Assembly: GCF_011038965.1 (NCBI RefSeq)
Contig: NZ_JAAKEB010000003.1
Coordinates: 1-64,000, forward strand
From: Adlercreutzia sp. ZJ141
Lineage (GTDB): Bacteria > Actinomycetota > Coriobacteriia > Coriobacteriales > Eggerthellaceae
Length of the DNA: 64,000 nucleotides
Direction of reading: 5' to 3'
Part shown: in pieces, positions 16,939 to 25,966 of the stretch
Position numbering within the stretch: position 1 is the stretch's first letter
Layout of the letters: each line of letters opens with the position of its first letter
Translations under genes and position numbers: made by a program
The notes under the pieces: model-generated
What the model saw: only the letters and a program-made list of their open reading frames with translations
What the model was told of the DNA's origin: nothing
The model's database searches: none

Positions 16939-16963
16939 TTTAGGAAAGAAGTGGCATTACGAA

Positions 16964-17758
16964 TTAGCCTTGCTTGCCCTCGTTAGGGCTAAATTGGTTG
17001 TCGGAGCGCCAGTTGCGATACATCTCCTGATCGTATGCCCAATCGGTGTATGTTTCTTCGCCGTTATCGCCAGGCATTGCCCAAATGTGGCACTGAGAGC
17101 AGTAGAACGAGTCGGTTTTCTGGTGAATCTTGTGGCAGTCGCCGCAGGCAACGTTGGTACCGTGAGCCAAGTGCGGGTTGATGGGGTAAGAGGTGTACTC
17201 TTCCCAAGTCATCTGGCCTTCTGCTTGTTCGTCAGAAAGACGCCAATCCCACATCTCGGTTCCCTTGCCCCAATCGGCGGTCTGCTCGATCACATAGTCG
17301 TAGTCATCGTGGCAGCTCGCGCAGTACTCTTTAAACGTGATGTCCACCTCGAAATCACCCGCTTCGTTGACTCCAAGGGTGTGGCAGTTGGTGCAATTGC
17401 CCATGGTGTCTTCGGAGAAGTACTGCTTCATTTCGTCAGCGTGCTCACCCATAATGCGGTCAGTTTCTTCGGTGGTTTCGCCTGCATCGTACTTCGAGAG
17501 GATATCCATATGGGTTTGCATGAGATCACCGGTCATATTGAACTGTTCAGGCAGTGAGGCATGGCAGCTCTGGCAATTCTGATGGTCGGCTGTCACCGCC
17601 ATTGATGCCTGGTCGATATGATCGTCGGGGATAACAGCGGTGGTTTTGCTTCCAGAAGAGCAGGCTACTAGACACAATCCTGCAGTGAGGGCGGCAACCG
17701 CACAGGCAATAATCGCCTTCCCGCGCAGGCCACGCCGTTGTTTTGTCAGGTCTTTCAA
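16964..17758 (-). CDS. pentaheme c-type cytochrome lipoprotein (NrfB-like role)
   Basis: A 264-residue exported cytochrome. A charged start, a hydrophobic helix and the lipobox LVAC (C33) mark it as a lipoprotein. Five CxxCH heme sites are visible at residues 62, 122, 146, 205 and 220. It is the last gene of a four-gene operon after an NrfD-like and an NrfC-like subunit, so it probably carries electrons from the quinol-oxidising membrane unit to the flavoprotein encoded first. The NrfB comparison rests on heme number and context. The two wide heme gaps differ from compact NrfB. Confidence 0.85.
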   Translation of the reverse strand: MKDLTKQRRGLRGKAIIACAVAALTAGLCLVACSSGSKTTAVIPDDHIDQASMAVTADHQNCQSCHASLPEQFNMTGDLMQTHMDILSKYDAGETTEETDRIMGEHADEMKQYFSEDTMGNCTNCHTLGVNEAGDFEVDITFKEYCASCHDDYDYVIEQTADWGKGTEMWDWRLSDEQAEGQMTWEEYTSYPINPHLAHGTNVACGDCHKIHQKTDSFYCSQCHIWAMPGDNGEETYTDWAYDQEMYRNWRSDNQFSPNEGKQG

Positions 17759-17813
17759 TTGATGACACCTCCTAAGGTGCGTTGTTTCCAGCTGATGGTG
17801 CTTCTTTGTGGTT

Positions 17814-18776
17814 CTAGTACAGAAGCCGACTTACTGCGTCGGTGATGTAGTCGGCGTGAGTGCCGGCCAGAAGCACCAGGAAGCGAAGTGCGCAGCCACC
17901 TGCAAGTGCGCATACCGCGCCACCGATACTGGCCCACTTCGCACTGGCCTTTTCGCCCATGGCGATGCTGGCAAGAGCGGCGGCAAAGGGGACTGCAAGA
18001 CCGATACCAACAAAGAGAATCCAGAACCAGCCAGACAAATCGCCGCTTACCAGCAGTTGTGCCGAACTTGCCGCAGCAAGTGTGGCAGTGTCGTTGCCTA
18101 CGGTGGAAACTTCGCCGCCGGCAAGCATGGTGGACATAAATGCGAACACTATGATTGCCTCAACAGCAACTAAGATCAAAACCGCGATTTCCATAATTCT
18201 CGAGGTGCGATGTGCCTCTTCATCTTTGCGAAGCCACTGGAAGAGGATCATTGTCAAAGCTAGGCCGGTGTCGAGTGCTGAAACCGTGAATAAGCAGGGC
18301 AGTAGTGCGGTTCCCCAGAACGGAATGCCGTCGGCCAGCATCAAAAGAACACCGGTGTAAACTGCAACGCCAGCAGCACATACGATGCCAACTATCGAAA
18401 GAACTCGACATACAAGTGTAGCCTTCTCTTCGGCAACCTTCGCGATCTTCCCAGATAAGATAACAGCGTTTGCGAAAATAACTATCATGGTTGCCATGAG
18501 CAGCCATGCGCCGATGGCCATAAGGGAACCAAAGTTGCTGAAGCTTTGCCACACCATCAAACCGCGCAAGGGGCTGGTGAGCTCGGTCAGCAGGAGCAGC
18601 AGGCCAACTGCCAAGCACGCGATAGATGCAAGTGAGGAAATAAACGCAAGCTTCTTATTCTTTGCTGGATCAATTAAGTAGAGCACAGCGGCTGTAATAA
18701 ACGCGCCAGCACCCACGCCGCCGAGGAAAAGGTATAAGGCGGGCTGCCATCCCCATACCGTTTGAAACTCAATCAT
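17814..18776 (-). CDS. NrfD/PsrC-like membrane quinol oxidoreductase subunit
   Basis: A 320-residue protein with about eight hydrophobic segments and the N-terminal WGWQPALYLFLGGVGAGAF typical of the NrfD/PsrC family. The family oxidises or reduces menaquinone and passes electrons to a NrfC-type ferredoxin subunit. It starts 18 bases after that subunit gene. It probably anchors the complex and feeds electrons outward from menaquinol. Confidence 0.88.
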   Translation of the reverse strand: MIEFQTVWGWQPALYLFLGGVGAGAFITAAVLYLIDPAKNKKLAFISSLASIACLAVGLLLLLTELTSPLRGLMVWQSFSNFGSLMAIGAWLLMATMIVIFANAVILSGKIAKVAEEKATLVCRVLSIVGIVCAAGVAVYTGVLLMLADGIPFWGTALLPCLFTVSALDTGLALTMILFQWLRKDEEAHRTSRIMEIAVLILVAVEAIIVFAFMSTMLAGGEVSTVGNDTATLAAASSAQLLVSGDLSGWFWILFVGIGLAVPFAAALASIAMGEKASAKWASIGGAVCALAGGCALRFLVLLAGTHADYITDAVSRLLY

Positions 18777-18794
18777 CTTTACTCCTTAGGGTTT

Positions 18795-19439
18795 CTAGGA
18801 CAGCAGATACGAGGGGCTCGTTGGAGCGGTGATCTGCATGGCCCTTCCGCCGGACTCTTTGATAAGGTCGTCAATGGGTCCGAAATGCAGCGCTCCGTTA
18901 GCAACAGCCTCCACGCAAGCAGGTGCCTTTCCTTCGGTGCGGCCGGCAGATAGACACGCATCGCATTTGACCATTCCGGAAGCGTTGTAACGGGGTACAT
19001 CGAAGGGGCAGGCGGTGTTGCAGTATTTGCACCCTATGCACCGGTCGTGGTCTACTACTACAATGCCGTCTTCCTGTTGTTTGGAAATGGCGCTTGCTGG
19101 GCAGGCTTTCATGCAAGACGGGTCAGCGCAATGCATGCACGAGGTGAACACGTGGCGATAACGGCCGTACTTACTCAGGTAGTCGCGCACCTCGCAAAGT
19201 GCCTCTTCGTCGGCGGGAATATTATTGGCGGTGCGACAGGCTTCAACGCATTCCTTAAAATCGTTGTTGAACGAAGTGTCGCACCAGAAACCGTACTGAA
19301 CGGTTTCTCCTGTTTCTCCGGAATCGGCAACTGCTTGCCCTGTGGGGAACACCAGCTTGCCTCCCACAAGAAACGCGCATCCAAGGGCGGCGCCCCCAGC
19401 GACCAGGGATCGCCGGGAAATGTTTTGGGATTCTAACAT
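18795..19439 (-). CDS. Tat-exported four-cluster ferredoxin subunit (NrfC-like)
   Basis: A 214-residue iron-sulfur protein. It starts with a twin-arginine signal (SRRSLVAGGAALG) and has four cysteine groups, including CMHCADPSCMKACP and CIGCKYCNTACP, enough for four [4Fe-4S] clusters. Export by Tat places it outside the membrane, opposite to cytoplasmic partners but like NrfC. It lies between the flavoprotein gene (41-base gap) and the NrfD gene. It should link the quinol site to the pentaheme cytochrome. Confidence 0.9.
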   Translation of the reverse strand: MLESQNISRRSLVAGGAALGCAFLVGGKLVFPTGQAVADSGETGETVQYGFWCDTSFNNDFKECVEACRTANNIPADEEALCEVRDYLSKYGRYRHVFTSCMHCADPSCMKACPASAISKQQEDGIVVVDHDRCIGCKYCNTACPFDVPRYNASGMVKCDACLSAGRTEGKAPACVEAVANGALHFGPIDDLIKESGGRAMQITAPTSPSYLLS

Positions 19440-19480
19440 GATGGGTTACTCCTTTAGAACTCGATGGAGACAATGCAGGG

Positions 19481-21259
19481 TTAGGCTTCGAGACCTAAGA
19501 TGTAGGCGGCCGAGTTCTCGCCGCTGATGCGGCCCATGCCAAGCGCGTAGCCCTGAACTGAGCCGGGAATCTTGATGCCCGTAGTCTGACTCTGGAATCC
19601 GCCGCAATCCATGCCAGCAACGTAGAGACCTGGAATCGACTTTCCCTGTCGGGTTGTTACCTCGCCCTTGTTGTTGCAGTGGATGCCGCCTTTCTGGGAG
19701 ATGATCATGGCCTTCAGGCGAGCGCCGTAGAAGGGGGGTCTACGCACCGCTTCCAGATAGTCTTTGGGCTTGAAGAATTCGGTGTCTTCTCCTGCATCCA
19801 CCATGGCGTTGTAGTGCTCAATTGTTTCCATGGCTGTTTCAACAGGAAGTTGCATCTGCTCGAACATCTCTTCGAGGGAATCTGTCTTGAAGACATAGGG
19901 GTTGCCCTTGGCAATTTCCTCATCGCATTCCGCTTCGGCGTTTAGCAGCTGCTCACCGGGGTATGCATATTGTGCCCATCCGTTTACCACGCCTTTGGTC
20001 TTGTAGTAGTCCATAGCGTTCTGGTCGAACACCACGAAGGTGCGGTCTTGCGACTCTACCGCGTTGACCGGCGGATACACTTGCTTGTTCGCGGCCTCGT
20101 TGTAGAAGCGCAGGCCGTCTTGGTTCAGCCAAACGCCACGCGACTCCATGGCTGCGGCGATGTTGAGATGCGATTCCAACATGAGTGGCTCGATGCCAGC
20201 AGCAAAACCAGGGCCACCGAAGCGGAATGGCTTGCCCATGCCTGCCTCGACTGCCAGCATGATGCCGTCGCCGGTAACGGTGGGAATGCCATGCCAGAAC
20301 TGGTTGTCGGTGTTGCGTTCGCTCCATCGCTCGATTAGGTCTTTGTTGGCGCCGGCACCAGCTGTGGCGAGCACGGCAGCTTTGATGTGTATGTTGATAC
20401 ACTTACCATCGGATGTGAGGCATTGCATGCCGACCAAGGTGCCGTTGTCCATAAGCACGTGGATGGCACGTGTGTTCAGCAGAATTTGAGCGCCAGCCTT
20501 ACGACAGGCGTCAGCCAGAGCGTTGCACATCTCGTGCCCGCGGTTATGCTTGTAGAAGTGGTGCGTGGGTAATCCGTAGCGCCCACCGCCACAGCCAACA
20601 ATTGTGTCTGGTCCGCATGTGTCAATAAGCCACTGCAAATCGGTGGAATTGCGCTTGAAGACTGCGCGCCACAGCGTTGAATTGCAGATGTAGTGATGAT
20701 GGTCGTATTCCTGCTGTAAGATGAAGTCGACATTGATGTCTTCGCTGGAATAACCCAGTTCGTGTTGCCACTTGGTATCAATACCGGTGATGCCTTCAGC
20801 TTGTGCCGACTGGCCTCCCACATCGTCGGCGCGCTCAACGATAATCACGTTTTTCACGCCGTTTTGCATGGCTGTCAATGCAGCGGTCATGCCACCAAGA
20901 CCTGCGCCAACGCAGAGCAGATCGCAGGTCATTTCTTCGTCGGGTTCGTCTATGAACTCAGGCATCGCCCACGGGCTGTTCGCAGGTACCGCTTCCACGA
21001 TAGGCCCGATAGTGGGGTTTTTCGTGTTCACGATGGGAATGGTGGAATAGGTCTGGCCCGAGGCTCCGGTTGTTCCGGCGGCCTTTTCCATAACCGACAC
21101 GTTCGCCTGCTTGTCAATCGACTGCGCGCCTGGGGTACACCCGGCAAGGCCCAATGTTGCGGCCCCGGCGCCTGCCAAAGCAAGACCGCTTAGGAACTCG
21201 CGTCGACTTACGCCCCCCTTGTCGCGCTGATCGAAAGACGACAGCTTTTCCTTCGTCAT
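19481..21259 (-). CDS. Tat-exported FAD-dependent reductase, fumarate reductase family
   Basis: A 592-residue flavoprotein and probable terminal reductase. It has a twin-arginine signal with lipobox (SRREFLSGLAL...LAGC), then an FAD-binding domain with GAGLGGMTAA and an ADP-binding acidic residue in VIVERADD. The fumarate-reductase-type capping and active-site segments include RGVWLNQDGLRFYNE, and the C-terminal FAD loop is TTGIKIPGSVQGYALGMGR. It has no heme or FMN-carrier domain, so electrons must come from the partner proteins. GGAGAGGAAG precedes the ATG at 21259. The electron acceptor cannot be assigned from sequence. Confidence 0.88.
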   Translation of the reverse strand: MTKEKLSSFDQRDKGGVSRREFLSGLALAGAGAATLGLAGCTPGAQSIDKQANVSVMEKAAGTTGASGQTYSTIPIVNTKNPTIGPIVEAVPANSPWAMPEFIDEPDEEMTCDLLCVGAGLGGMTAALTAMQNGVKNVIIVERADDVGGQSAQAEGITGIDTKWQHELGYSSEDINVDFILQQEYDHHHYICNSTLWRAVFKRNSTDLQWLIDTCGPDTIVGCGGGRYGLPTHHFYKHNRGHEMCNALADACRKAGAQILLNTRAIHVLMDNGTLVGMQCLTSDGKCINIHIKAAVLATAGAGANKDLIERWSERNTDNQFWHGIPTVTGDGIMLAVEAGMGKPFRFGGPGFAAGIEPLMLESHLNIAAAMESRGVWLNQDGLRFYNEAANKQVYPPVNAVESQDRTFVVFDQNAMDYYKTKGVVNGWAQYAYPGEQLLNAEAECDEEIAKGNPYVFKTDSLEEMFEQMQLPVETAMETIEHYNAMVDAGEDTEFFKPKDYLEAVRRPPFYGARLKAMIISQKGGIHCNNKGEVTTRQGKSIPGLYVAGMDCGGFQSQTTGIKIPGSVQGYALGMGRISGENSAAYILGLEA

Positions 21260-21354
21260 CTTCCTCTCCTTCCGTACTGTGCTTCTTTTCTGGCTTTCCC
21301 AGAAATCCTTAGACACTGTACGGGGCAAGGCTTCTCTTATCTATTCGTTAGGGT

Positions 21355-21385
21355 GGTATATTCCTTCTCTACCCCCGGGTATATT
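21355..21385 (-). promoter_or_regulatory. Paired GGTATATT motif upstream of the reductase operon
   Basis: GGTATATT occurs at 21355-21362 and 21378-21385, 23 bases apart, about 100 bases before the flavoprotein start and right after the LuxR regulator gene. Two copies spaced by about two helical turns suit a dimeric activator such as the neighbouring LuxR protein. This is a guess from position. Confidence 0.35.
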
Positions 21386-21414
21386 TTTTCGATAAGGCTT
21401 GTTTACCAGGTGTT

Positions 21415-22779
21415 TTACCTAACTTGTTCCTGGAGCAGACGCATGAGATCGTCTTTGCTATGTACGTTGAACTTCTTGTAAATATGGGCGATATGGGTGT
21501 GTGCTGTGCCTTTTTCAACAACCAGCCGATCTGCGATTTCCTGTTCGGTTAATCCCTCAATCATAAGTCCGAGCACCTCTTGTTCACGGTTTGTTAGTCT
21601 ATGGGCTTCGGCAGCGGATCGTACCGTGGAAAGGTTCTTCTCAAGGCTGGGGGCTGCTTCGCTGTTGGAGAACCATTCGTTTGACATAACGAACAGAGAA
21701 ACAACCAGCACAAGTGCCAATAGGCACGCGTTCTGAACAAGAGGAAACGACGTCACTGGCACAACAGAGAGTGCTATAGGGGCGGCTATCATGGAAACCA
21801 GATGGGCGCCGTACACGATCACGGTTCCCGTGCCAAAGAGTAACCAGCGTACAGTTGGTTTGTCGTGAGCGAGTTTTATCGTGGCAAGCAGAAGAAACAT
21901 TCGCGTTAGGATGAGTGATGACCCCATCAAAAGGACGAAGATCTCTCCCATATCCAAGGGTACGATTTCGCTAAGGAGCAGGGCTCCCGCCGAAACGGGG
22001 AGCGTGATTCGGCACACTGACAATATGCCTACACGTTGACAGAACACAAACAGCACGATAAGGCATACAGCTCCGACCGCTTCTTCAGCAATCTCCATCC
22101 ATGGGGTGATGTAATAGGCAGCGAAGAACATGTTGCGAGAGAAGAAATGGATAAACGAAACAGTGAAAAGGAGCGCGAATATTCCTACGACAAGCCGTTT
22201 TGAATACTGCAAGGTGTTTGCTCCTAGCACCTCGAGACCTTCGTCGTTTTGGGGTGTTTCCTCTTCAAAATCGCCTACAAACAGCGTGAAGGCTGAAAAG
22301 ACCCCAGCGATGATTGCAACCAGTAGAGGGTTGGTTCCGATTGCAATAGTCATGGCGACAAGGGCCGAAGCGGCTCCCCATCCCACCAGCGCCATGAATA
22401 CCATATCTCGCTCATTTAAATGTGAAAGCTCGTCGTACCAGGCGATTATGAGGATTCCACCGGATAAGCCCAACAAGGCAGCTCCGAGAAATCTATTGTC
22501 GGTCAGAGCAATTACGCATGTTCCGATACAAAACAGAATTGCCGACGAGATAGCCAGTGGTGCTCGGTATCTCCTTTGCTCTATGGCTGGCATAGCCAAC
22601 GTGAGTACAACGGTGGCAAGCAAAACACCCACAAGGAAGACTGTCGGCGTACCATGACCGGCTCCTTGGATGTGACGAAGAAAGTACAGCGAGCCAATAA
22701 CGAAGAACCTACTGAACCCGAACCCAAGATAGCGCCATTTCTCTTTAAGTAGTCGGTGTTTCCCCCACGTTGCGTTCAT
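21415..22779 (-). CDS. LuxR-family regulator with polytopic membrane domain
   Basis: A 454-residue regulator. About twelve hydrophobic segments fill residues 1-370, then a linker and a LuxR-type helix-turn-helix at the C-terminus (LTNREQEVLGLMIEGLTEQEIADRL...HTHIAHIYKKF). It has no receiver domain. Such membrane LuxR proteins are frequent in Eggerthella relatives beside reductase operons and probably sense the substrate. The ATG at 22779 has GGAGGGG just upstream. It is transcribed in the same direction as the operon it probably controls, 156 bases upstream. Confidence 0.83.
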   Translation of the reverse strand: MNATWGKHRLLKEKWRYLGFGFSRFFVIGSLYFLRHIQGAGHGTPTVFLVGVLLATVVLTLAMPAIEQRRYRAPLAISSAILFCIGTCVIALTDNRFLGAALLGLSGGILIIAWYDELSHLNERDMVFMALVGWGAASALVAMTIAIGTNPLLVAIIAGVFSAFTLFVGDFEEETPQNDEGLEVLGANTLQYSKRLVVGIFALLFTVSFIHFFSRNMFFAAYYITPWMEIAEEAVGAVCLIVLFVFCQRVGILSVCRITLPVSAGALLLSEIVPLDMGEIFVLLMGSSLILTRMFLLLATIKLAHDKPTVRWLLFGTGTVIVYGAHLVSMIAAPIALSVVPVTSFPLVQNACLLALVLVVSLFVMSNEWFSNSEAAPSLEKNLSTVRSAAEAHRLTNREQEVLGLMIEGLTEQEIADRLVVEKGTAHTHIAHIYKKFNVHSKDDLMRLLQEQVR

Positions 22780-22935
22780 TTCCCCTCCAAAAGCAAGCAG
22801 TACAATTCCGGCTTGGGCGGATGAACCTGCGAGCCGGAGAATCAAGCCTTATCGGCCAAATATCTACGGAGAAAAACGGGGGCAATTGTAGCACATGTGC
22901 CGGTATTCATCATGTGTTGCGTCATCATGTATCAT

Positions 22936-22947
22936 GAGAGCGCTCTC
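22936..22947. promoter_or_regulatory. Perfect 12-bp palindrome GAGAGCGCTCTC
   Basis: This palindrome sits midway in the 241-base divergent gap between the LuxR gene and the DUF512 gene, after a run of ATCATG words (22908-22935). It could be an operator for either gene. No -10/-35 pair is convincing. Confidence 0.35.
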
Positions 22948-23020
22948 TGGCAAAGGCGCTTATCTGTTGCGCGCTTCAGGAGTGCGATGCTGGTTGACGA
23001 GGTAAGGAAAGTGGGCGCGT

Positions 23021-24544
23021 GTGGGCGTTTACCCTTCCAAGGATATAGTGCGGCAGGCGGGCGACGCTTGCGTGGCGGATGACGCTCGCGTATCGGGCGA
23101 CGCTTGCGTGGCAGGCAATGCCCAAACGGCGGGCAACGCCCGAGCTGAGGTCACAACTCAAACAACAGACGACACCCAAACAGCATGCGCAGGCGACGTT
23201 GCCGCGCAGCTTCCCTGCGCGGCGCGTATCGAGTATGTGGTGCCGGAAAGCCCAGCTGACGATGCAGGATTTGAGGCTGGCTGCTATCTCACGCATGTTG
23301 ACGGACATCCGCTGCGCGACATCATCGACTGGCGCTGGCATTCGTCGGGTTACGTTGTTGTGCTGGGGTATGTCGATCTTGATGGCGACGTGGGCACCGT
23401 CGAACTTGAGCGTGACGAAGGCGAAGACTGGGGCTTTGAATTTGATGGCGTTATCTTCGACCGCATTAAGCTGTGCCGCAACGCCTGCACGTTCTGTTTC
23501 ATGCGACAGCTACCCGATGACATGCGCAGCTCGCTTTCGCTGCGTGACGACGACTTCCGCCTCAGCTTTCTGTCGGGCACCTTCGTTACGCTAACGAACC
23601 TTTCGCCCGCTGACGAGGCGCGTATCATCGAACAGCGCATATCGCCGTTGCGCGTGTCGCTGCATGCATCGAATGAACAGGTGCGCCGCCGCATGATCGG
23701 AAAGCATGCAGCTCATGGCATCGCCGTGCTCGATCGGCTGTTGGCGGCGGGTATTGAGGTGCATGCGCAGATTGTGCTGGTTCCCGGCGACAACGACGGC
23801 GACGTGCTGCGCGAAACGCTTTTGTGGGCCTATAAGCGGCCGGGTATTGTGGGTGTAGGCATTGTGCCGCTGGGGTTCACCAAGCACCAAACGTGTTTCG
23901 CAGAAAGCTTCAACGATGAAGCGTCTGCGCGAGGGGTGGTGGAGGTTATTCATCCGTTTCAAGAGCGCGCTCTTGCCGAGCGGCAGACTCCGTGGGTGTT
24001 TGCGGCTGATGAGTTCTACAGCAACGCCTTTGGCGATGAGCTACTGGACAATTTGCCTCCCACCAGCCATTACGGTGATTTCAGCATGTTTGAAGACGGC
24101 ATTGGTATCATTCGGTCATATGTAGACGACTGGCAACGCGCCGAAGCATCGGGCGCAATGCTGCGGTGCGCCGAGGTACTGCACAGTCAGGGTATTGTGG
24201 CTCGCTACGTGGTGGGCGAGGCAATGCAGCCGTTTTTAAACCAGCTGGTTGCTAAAAGCCCCGTTGCCGGCGTATTCGAGCCGCTGACAGTGCGAAACGA
24301 GTATTTCGGCGGCAACGTGGATGTCACGGGGCTTCTGTGTGGATGCGACGTGTCGCGCGCAGTTGCGCATGCGACAGGAAACCTGTTCGCGCTGCCGCAA
24401 GTCATGTTCAACGACGATAGCATGACCTTAGATGATATGACTTTGCAGGATATGGAAAACGCTGCGGGCAAACCGATGGCCGTGGTATCCTGTAACGCGT
24501 CTGATTTTATGAGAGAGATCGCAGACCTTGCAGGACGTATGTAG
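23021..24544 (+). CDS. DUF512 radical-SAM-like protein with PDZ domain
   Basis: A 507-residue putative Fe-S oxidoreductase. After a low-complexity N-terminus (about residues 10-62, coded by 18/36-nt repeats), a PDZ-like segment (VPESPADDAGFEAG) leads into a radical-SAM-like core with the cluster motif CX3CX2C in CRNACTFCF, and then the DUF512 region with CGCD. Its reaction is unknown. The family is usually encoded just upstream of der, as here, which hints at a ribosome or GTPase link. The start is uncertain: GTG at 23021 has AAGGAAAG about 10 bases upstream. Confidence 0.83.
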   Translation: MGVYPSKDIVRQAGDACVADDARVSGDACVAGNAQTAGNARAEVTTQTTDDTQTACAGDVAAQLPCAARIEYVVPESPADDAGFEAGCYLTHVDGHPLRDIIDWRWHSSGYVVVLGYVDLDGDVGTVELERDEGEDWGFEFDGVIFDRIKLCRNACTFCFMRQLPDDMRSSLSLRDDDFRLSFLSGTFVTLTNLSPADEARIIEQRISPLRVSLHASNEQVRRRMIGKHAAHGIAVLDRLLAAGIEVHAQIVLVPGDNDGDVLRETLLWAYKRPGIVGVGIVPLGFTKHQTCFAESFNDEASARGVVEVIHPFQERALAERQTPWVFAADEFYSNAFGDELLDNLPPTSHYGDFSMFEDGIGIIRSYVDDWQRAEASGAMLRCAEVLHSQGIVARYVVGEAMQPFLNQLVAKSPVAGVFEPLTVRNEYFGGNVDVTGLLCGCDVSRAVAHATGNLFALPQVMFNDDSMTLDDMTLQDMENAAGKPMAVVSCNASDFMREIADLAGRM

Positions 24545-24643
24545 CGTCGCAGCTGATCGCCGCTTTGTTGCCGTGTCGTTTCCCGGCGTCGCTGGCTGTA
24601 TGCATGCAAGGCGCTGTCATCCGATATCGAAAAGGATCGAACC

Positions 24644-25963
24644 ATGGCATTGCCCCTTGTAGCAGTGGTTGGCCGCCCGAATGTTGGTAAGTCGACGCTC
24701 GTGAACCGCATAGCCCAGGCCGACGAGGCCATCGTTCACGAGATGCGCGGCGTCACGCGTGATAGGTCGTACCACGAAGCCGACTGGAACGGTGTGCATT
24801 TCAAGCTGGTGGACACCGGTGGCATCGAAATGGGAGATGACGACGCATTTCAGGGGTCCATTCGCAACCAAGCGTTCAATGCGACGCATGAATCCGACGT
24901 CATTTTGTTTGTCGTTGACGGCCGCACCGGCATCAACGCCGACGACGAAGAGGTCGCGCGCATTCTGCGCCGCAGCGACAAGCCGGTGTTCGTGGTGGTG
25001 AACAAGCTGGACACGCCTGGTCGCGAAGATGACATGTGGGAGTTTTGCCAGTTAGGGCTTGGTGATCTGTGGCCGGTTTCTGCCACTCACGGGCACGGTA
25101 CCGGTGACTTGCTCGACGCCGTGGTTGACGAGCTGCGCAAGCTCGATCTTGACGACGCCCACGAGGAAGAGGATTCCGGCATAAACGTGGCCATCATCGG
25201 ACGCCCGAACGCAGGGAAGTCGTCGCTGACGAACTGTATGACGTGCGGCAATCGCTCCATCGTAAGCGACGTTGCGGGCACCACGCGCGACGCCATAGAC
25301 ACGCTTGTTGAACATGACGGGCGTCGCTACACCATTGTTGACACGGCGGGACTACGCCGCAAGAGTCAGATCGACGAAGACGTGGAGTACTACGGCTTCG
25401 TGCGCGCCATGCGTGCCATCGATCGCGCTGACGTGACTATCCTGGTCATCGACGGCACACTGGGCCTTACCAACGAAGACCAGCGCGTTGCAGGTTATGC
25501 CGCCGAGCGCGGTTGCGCCATGGTTATCGCGTTGAACAAGTGGGATCTTGTTAAGGGACCCGAGGCGAAGGAGAAGGTTCGCGAACGCATTGACGATCGT
25601 CTCATGTTCGTGGGTTACGCGCCGGTAGTTTCTACGGTGGCGCTTACCGGCAAGCGCGTCGATCGCGTTTGGGAGGCAATTGATGTGGCCTACGCAAGCT
25701 ACAGCCAGACCATTCCCACGAGCAAGCTAAACGCATGGCTGCAGGAAATCCGCGAGACGGGGCATACTGTCAGCAAGGGCAAGACGATCCTGCGTATGAA
25801 ATACATCACGCAAACAGCCACCTGCCCACCCCAGTTCACGTTCTTCGTGAACCGCCCCGACGTCGTGGACGACAACTACCGGCGCTATCTGGAAAACCGC
25901 ATGCGTGAACACTTCGACTTAACCGGCACACCCATAATCATGAAGTTCAAGAAGAAGGATTAG
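24644..25963 (+). CDS. der: ribosome-assembly GTPase Der (EngA)
   Basis: A 439-residue tandem GTPase needed for 50S subunit assembly. Two G domains start with GRPNVGKST (residue 11) and GRPNAGKSS (residue 187), each with its own DTGG/DTAG and NKxD motifs (NKLD, NKWD). A KH-like domain closes the C-terminus. The ATG at 24644 is 8 bases after AAAGGA. plsY follows after 3 bases. Confidence 0.96.
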   Translation: MALPLVAVVGRPNVGKSTLVNRIAQADEAIVHEMRGVTRDRSYHEADWNGVHFKLVDTGGIEMGDDDAFQGSIRNQAFNATHESDVILFVVDGRTGINADDEEVARILRRSDKPVFVVVNKLDTPGREDDMWEFCQLGLGDLWPVSATHGHGTGDLLDAVVDELRKLDLDDAHEEEDSGINVAIIGRPNAGKSSLTNCMTCGNRSIVSDVAGTTRDAIDTLVEHDGRRYTIVDTAGLRRKSQIDEDVEYYGFVRAMRAIDRADVTILVIDGTLGLTNEDQRVAGYAAERGCAMVIALNKWDLVKGPEAKEKVRERIDDRLMFVGYAPVVSTVALTGKRVDRVWEAIDVAYASYSQTIPTSKLNAWLQEIRETGHTVSKGKTILRMKYITQTATCPPQFTFFVNRPDVVDDNYRRYLENRMREHFDLTGTPIIMKFKKKD

Positions 25964-25966
25964 TCC

